The notes below the pieces were generated by a model. That model searched no databases, was not told the DNA's origin, and saw only the letters and a program-made list of their open reading frames with translations. This document shows, in pieces, positions 58,605 through 64,000 of a stretch of 64,000 nucleotides of DNA (positions are counted from its first letter, which is position 1; each line of letters starts with the position of its first letter). The stretch spans positions 5,766,001 to 5,830,000 of the forward strand of contig JBANSL010000005.1 in the NCBI GenBank assembly GCA_037127255.1, read 5' to 3'. The position numbers were made by a program, and so were the translations under genes. This DNA comes from Persicaria tinctoria (lineage: Eukaryota > Streptophyta > Magnoliopsida > Caryophyllales > Polygonaceae).

Positions 58605-59729
58605 GGGTGATTTTGGTACTAGGCCTATTTTGAATATTCAATTAGCCACCTAGCCCATAAATTAATTTAATTAGTTTTGCCCTAGCCCCTTCCCAATTGG
58701 GTGGGTTGGTCAATGGTCAACTGTTTGACCATTGACCGGTCAACGGTGACCGTTGACCGGTCAACGTTGACCAACCCATTTTGATGCCAACTTTTTTTTT
58801 TTTTGATGCCAAAATTTTACTATATTTTATTTTCACTTTGATGCCACTTTTTTATGTCAATTTTTTGATAATATTTTTTTACCGTGATGCCATATTTTTG
58901 ATGATATTTTTTCAAAGTAGTATTTTTGATGACATTTTTTTCTTTAATGTGATACAAATTTTTTTAGTGATGTCATATTTTACCGTTTTGATGCCAAAAT
59001 TTTATTATATTTTTATTTTCACTTTGATGCCACTTTTTTATGTCAAATTTTTGATAATATTTTCTTTACCGTGATGCCATATTTTTGATGATATTTTTTC
59101 AAAGTAGTATTTTTGATGACATTTTTTTCTTTAATGTGATACAAATTTTTCAAAATGGCATCAATGGTCAACGTGACATTAGAGTAAACAAAAAATGTCA
59201 TCAAGGTTTAAAAAAAGTGTCATCCAATAATTTAATTAGAAAAGTGGCATCACAGTGAAAATAAAATGTAATAAAATTTTGGCATCAAAACGGTAAAATA
59301 TGACATCAAAAAAAATGTCATCAATGTTTTAAAAAAGTGACATTAAAAAAAAAGTCATCCAATCATTTCATTAGAAAAGTGACAATATTTTGATTCCACG
59401 TTTTAAACTCTTATGCCATCAATTATATAAAATTGTCATCATAAAATTTTGGCATCAAAACGGTAAAATATGGCATCACTAAAAAAAAAGTTGGCATCAA
59501 AAAAAAAAAAAAAAAAAAGTTGGCATCAAAATGGGTTGTCCGGTCAACGGTCAACGTTGACCGGTCAATGGTCAACGTTCAACGTTGACCGGTCAACGGT
59601 TGACCATTGACCTAAGAGGGCTAACATGCTAAAAAAACAATTAATGGGCTAAGCATGCTAAAAAAACAATTAATGGGCCTATCTAGCTAACCAACTTTGC
59701 TTAAAGGGCCTTTTCAACAAATTTCCCTC
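58605..59729. mobile_element. MULE-like foldback element rich in TTGACC motifs
   Basis: 9-bp duplication TAATATGTA at 58596-58604 and 59730-59738. The outer ends are GGGTGATTTTGG and the complement of GAGGGAAATTTG. Imperfect inverted arms of about 200 bp include GGCCCATTAATTG-type, GGTCAACGTTGACC-type and CCCATTTTGATGCCAAC words. The centre has a 185-bp tandem duplication (GATGCCAAAATTTTAYTATA... units near 58804 and 58990) and its inverted remnant near 59230-59480. No protein; the 97-codon frame at 58781 is a translation of the repeat. Confidence 0.85.
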
Positions 59730-59809
59730 TAATATGTACTTGTTAGTTTTTATATATATATAATTTGTATTATTTAAAAATGTGTATGTCAATAATAAAA
59801 TAAATAGAT

Positions 59810-60008
59810 TGTTGTTGTTATAATAGGTGGATTGTTCACCTCCCGAACCGTTCACCTCCTAAACTCCCGTCATGATGACACAAATTTATGTGTTTTGTTT
59901 CTACCTTGCCTATATAAGGCTTGTAAGCTCACTTGGAAAGATACACAATGAATAGAGATCTCCCCTCTGCCTCTTCCCTGCTCTCTTGTTCTTCGATAAA
60001 TTATAACA
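59810..60008 (+). repeat. LTR-like 5' end of the last copia element, unlike its 3' LTR
   Basis: Begins TGTTGTTGTTATAATAGG, has TATATAAGG near 59910, and ends TTATAACA directly before CGTTATCAGCACG, a phrase found just after the LTRs of some plant copia elements. Length (199 bp) and end match an LTR, but the body is not similar to the 3' LTR at 63783-63988 apart from short words. Confidence 0.55.
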
Positions 60009-60413
60009 CGTTATCAGCACGATAGACTTATCGATTATCTCGATACTCATCAATGGAGATGAAGATCGAAAAACCCTAACCTTCATCATCGACTGATTCG
60101 CTATGTGCTTTTCTACCTAATTATTTTTCTATCAATCTTCCAAATTTATTAATTAATTTGGATTATCGTACTATATGACCCCTATGATTTTTTATCGATC
60201 TATGTGCGATTTTGGAAGGGTTTTTGAGAAGCAGGTTATGTGCTGCCACCGGGATTCAAATCACCGTGGGGCGATCGGAGATTTTGTCCGCAATCTCTGG
60301 TTCTAGCCGGAGTCAGGGCCGGATTCGCCGTCACCGTGGGCAAGGAAAACACTAGGCCCCTCCTGAGCCGCCGCCTCTGCATCCAATCCCTATACGGATC
60401 CGTTGCCACCGCG
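60009..60413. other. Leader of uncertain origin where gag should be
   Basis: A GC-rich stretch at 60240-60410 has no gag motif. Coding homology begins only near 60414 with WKNDCPKKKK, the end of a zinc knuckle. At least most of gag is missing or replaced. Confidence 0.5.
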
Positions 60414-63400
60414 CTTGGAATTGGAAGAATGACTGTCCGAAGAAGAAGAAGCAAGAGGAGGAGAAATCTGGGTCTGCATCAGTAACTGATCATGGCAATA
60501 CTTCTGAGGAGGATATTGTTCCGTTAGCTGATGATCACACACACAGGGCTGATGTGTGGTATCTTGACTCTGGGGCATCCTATCATATATGTCCTAAAAG
60601 GGAGTTGTTTGCAACATATAGTCGTGCTGATGGGGGCAATGTATCCATGGGGAATGATGCTCTCTGCAAGGTTGTTGGGACTGGCTCAGTTAGGTTTCGG
60701 ACAGATGATGGGAAATTTCGCACATTGGAAGATGTCAAGCACGTGCCATCCTTGACGAAGAATCTTATATCCCTAACAGTGTTAGACGACAAGGGACTCA
60801 AGTACACAGGTTATGGGGGAAAGTTGCGTGTGTTCAGAGGCTCTGATGTGGTTCTGCAGGGATTCAAGCGGGGAAAGGGAACTTTGTACACTCTACAAGG
60901 TTCCTCAGTTACAGGTGCTGCAGCGGTTGTTTCTGCTGGGATTCAGGAAGCTGATATGACCAGGCTTTGGCATATGAGGTTGGCTCATATGAGTGAAAGG
61001 GGGATGGAAATTCTCTCGAAAGCAGATCTTCTGCGAGGCCATAAGGCCCAGAGCCTTGAGTTTTGTGAACATTGCGTGTTTGGGAAATTAGATCACAGCA
61101 AATTTCCTAAAGCAGTTCATCAGACAAAGGGCACACTGGATTACATCCATTCAGACTGTTGGGATCCTTTACGTGTTCAGTCCTTGGGCGGTCACGGGTA
61201 TTTTCTGTCTCTAATTGATGATTACTCTAGGATGACTTAGGTATTCATGATGAGGCATAAAAGTGAGGCATTCAGTAAGTTCAGGGAGTGGAAGACTCTA
61301 GTAGAGAATCAGACTGGAAAAAAGGTCAAGAGGCTGTGAACTGATAATGGTATGGAATTCTGTTCATCTGAGTTTGATGGGTTCTGCAGAGATGAGGGCA
61401 TAACTCGGCATCATACAGTCAGATACACACCACAGCAGAATGGTGTAGCAGAACGAATGAATCAGACTCTTCTGGCGAAAGCAAGGTGTATGCTTTCCAA
61501 TTCAGGCCTTGACATGCGATTCTGGGCAGAAGCAGTTTCAACGGCTTGTTATCTCGTGAATCAGAGCCCACACACAGGTATCGACTGCAAAATACCTTAT
61601 GAGGTGTGGACTGGAAAGGCTGCTGATTACTCTAATCTGAGGGTTTTTGGGTGTACTGCTTATTATCATGTTGATGAGGGTAAGCTAGAGCTAAGAAGGG
61701 AGTCTTCATGGGATATGGTACTGGTGTGAAAGGGTACAGGATCTGGTCTGACAGCAAGATTATACTTAACAGAAGTGTAGTCTTTGATGAGAGTTCTTTG
61801 CTGAATTCTAGGAAGAAGATCAGTGATGCAGTTGAGAAAGAGGCTGTTGCTGAGGAGGTGGAGTTAGACTTCACTCCATCTGAGAGTCAGGTACCTGATT
61901 TGGTCACCAACCAATCATCACAGTCAGGTACTATTGAGTCAGACACTGCTGAGACTAAGGCTATACCACTAGACACAGGAGCAGGTGGAGCGACACATCG
62001 CAGTATTGCTCTAGATCGGCCAAGAAGGGCTGGCATCAGGCCTCCTGCGAGATATAGGTCGGATGAGTTAGTGAGATATGCCTTGCAGGTGGCCGAGGAG
62101 GTTGAGAATGATGCTCCGTCCACCTACAAGGCTGCTATTTCTGGAGGTGAGTCAGCACAGTGGCTCACAACAAAGGGAGAAGAGATGGAGTCTCTTCAGA
62201 AGAATCAGACTTGGAAGCTTGTCAAATTGCCTGCTGATAGGAAGGTGATTACTTGCAAATGGGTTTTCATGAAGAAGAAAGGACTATCAGCTGTTGAGGG
62301 TGTTAAGTACAAAGCACGAGTAGTTGCAAGAGGATTCAATCAGCGAGAGGGAGTAGACTACAATGAGATTTTCTCACCAGTGGTGAGGCGTACTTCTATC
62401 AAGGTGCTACTAGCAATGGTTGCACATCAGGATTTGGAGATTGAGCAACTAGATGTGAAGACAACTTTCCTACATGGAGAGTTGGAGGAGGAAATATACA
62501 TGTCTCAGCCGGATGGTTTTCAGGTTCCTGGAAAAGAGAACCATGTTTGCAGACTGAAGAAGTCTTTGTATGGGCTGAAACAGTCACCAAGGCAGTGATA
62601 TAAGCGATTTGATAGTTATATGGTGCAACTGGGATACAACAGGAGTCCATATGATTGCTGTGTTTACCACAACAGTCTGGATGATGGTTCACATATTTAT
62701 CTGGTGTTGTACGTGGATGATATGTTAATTGCTGCTCAAAACAAGTCAGATATCCAGAAGCTGAAGGATTGTCTCAGTGCAGAGTTTGATATGAAAGATT
62801 TGGGTGCTGCTCGAAAGATTATGGGAGTAGAGGTCTATAGAGACAGGAAGCAGAGAAAACTCTTCTTATCTCAAGAAGGGTACATCAAGAAGATATTGAG
62901 CAGGTTTGGAATGTCTTCGGCTAAGTCTATAGATACTCCAATGGCGTCTAACAACAAGTTGGGAATGTACACACTTCAGACTGAGGAGGAGAAGGAGTAC
63001 ATGTCTAAGGTCCCTTATGCCAGCGCAGTTGGGAGTCTGATGTATGCTATGGTCTGTACTCGATCAGATCTAGCATTTTGCTGTTAGTGTGGTAAGCCGC
63101 TTTATGGTCAGCCTGGGAAGGAACACTGGCAAGCTGTGAAGAGGATCTTCATGTACCTCAGAGGCACTACTGATGTTGGTCCGTGCTATGGGAATGATAC
63201 AGAGTGCTTGGTTGCTGGGTTTTCAGACTCTGATTATGCCGGCGATGTGGACAGTAGGAGATCGATGACTGGCTATGTTTTAACTCTTGGGAGTTCTGTG
63301 GTGAGTTGGAAAGCAACTCTACAACCTACAATCACTTTGTCTACCACAGAGGCAGAGTACATGGCGTTGACAGAAGCTGCTAAGGAGGGAATCTGGCTTA

Positions 63401-63665
63401 AAGGCTTGGTAAATGATCTAGGCCTACATCAGGATCAGGCTTTTGTGTATTGCGACAGCTTGAGTGCAATATGCTTAACCAAGGATCAAGTTCATCATGA
63501 GAAGACGAAGCACATTGATGTCAGGTACCATTTTCTAAGGAATGAGAAGAGAATCAAGGTGAAGAAGGTGGGAACAGCTGATAATCCCGTTGATATGTTC
63601 ACTAAGCCAGTTCCAGAGAGCAAGTTCCAACACTGTTTGGACTTGCTTAATATCACCAGTTGTTG
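60414..63665 (+). pseudogene. Tork-like copia pol (gag remnant, protease, integrase, RT, RNase H)
   Basis: Starts in the gag zinc knuckle (WKNDCPKKKK), then protease WYLDSGASYHICPKRELF, integrase zinc region LWHMRLAHMSERGM and CEHCVFGK, core HSDCWDPL, TDNGMEFCSS and GVAERMNQTLL, reverse transcriptase ARVVARGFNQREGVDYNEIF and LYVDDMLIAAQN, and RNase H with [22 protein letters not shown] and [10 protein letters not shown], ending TSC at 63665. Stops: TAG at 61238 (Trp), TGA at 61337 (Arg) and TGA at 62597 (Trp). Frameshifts near 61700 and 63080. The motif set resembles Tnt1/Tork elements. Not autonomous. Confidence 0.92.
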
Positions 63666-63782
63666 AGTTGCCCTACGGGGCAGTCTGGGTCCTTCTTCAA
63701 GGACCAATCTGAGGCAGAGAACGTCTGGGCACTTGTCATAGGTGCATCTGTTTCTGAGAGGATTCAAGTCAAGGTGGAGATT

Positions 63783-63988
63783 TGTTAATGTGCCTTGAAT
63801 GATCGTTGACCGGCGATGCATCGGGGGGTCCGGGAGGCGGAGCCCCCCGGCGGTGGTCTCGTAATCTAATCTGTTTTGCTTCCTCTAATAAGCAAACTGG
63901 TTCTCTGCCCGTGGGCGTAGGCAACACATCGTTTCGGAACCACATAAATCTATGTGTTGTTCTTCGCTTTATCATTCTCGTTATAACA
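63783..63988 (+). repeat. 3' LTR of the last copia element
   Basis: Follows the purine tract AAGGTGGAGATT. TGTTAATGTGCC to CGTTATAACA, 206 bp, with CACATAAATCTATGTG near the end. The remaining 12 bases of the window are flank. Confidence 0.75.
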
Positions 63989-64000
63989 GTCTGAAAGGGC

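Overview
This window is plant nuclear DNA, almost certainly from a eudicot. It has intron-containing UDP-glycosyltransferase (UGT) genes of the UGT73 type, an IRX15-LIKE (DUF579) xylan gene, and a dense load of plant transposons: Ty1/copia, a TRIM, an Athila/Tat-like LTR element, a solo LTR, MULEs, hAT, Stowaway, Tourist, CACTA and Helitron. No prokaryotic, organellar or viral genome features are visible. The species cannot be named from the sequence.

Layout. 1-4.5 kb: a decayed Myb/SANT-like gene, probably inside a PIF/Harbinger element, then AT-rich DNA with an unrecognised gene fragment, ending at a Helitron 3' terminus. 4.7-11 kb: UGT-A (minus strand), whose exon 1 is split by a very young 4.6-kb copia element. 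11-19 kb: a MULE carrying a minisatellite, then a SIRE-like copia gag fragment split by a 2.4-kb solo LTR. 19.4-32.8 kb: UGT-B (minus strand), a pseudogene split by an 11.7-kb copia element that itself contains a 6-kb non-autonomous LTR element. 32.9-40.9 kb: a Helitron, a MULE with an hAT inside it, CACTA ends, and Stowaway, Tourist and hAT elements. 41-42.9 kb: UGT-C (minus strand), the only intact copy, 476 residues. 43-49 kb: gene-poor, with MITEs. 49.1-50.0 kb: an intact IRX15-LIKE gene (plus strand). 50.6-57.3 kb: a decayed copia element with an hAT inside it. 58.2-59.7 kb: a Stowaway and a MULE rich in W-box-like motifs. 59.8-64 kb: a Tork-like copia element with a foreign 5' end.

Biology. 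The three UGTs are tandem duplicates: same strand, same single intron at the same phase, and shared flanks. They were lost stepwise. C keeps the catalytic His/Asp pair and a full 44-residue PSPG sugar-donor box. A would be open if the retrotransposon were absent. B carries a frameshift, a nonsense codon and the nested insertion. Because the copies share flanks, each can serve as the empty site for insertions in the others, so several transposon boundaries are defined to the base.

The most unusual object is the element inside UGT-A. Its LTRs look identical, so it moved recently. Between its 5' LTR and gag lies what looks like the internal domain and LTR of a TRIM, bracketed by two copies of the initiator-Met primer-binding site, and its gag lacks the usual N-terminal part. 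It looks like a copia/TRIM hybrid that transposed after the hybrid formed.
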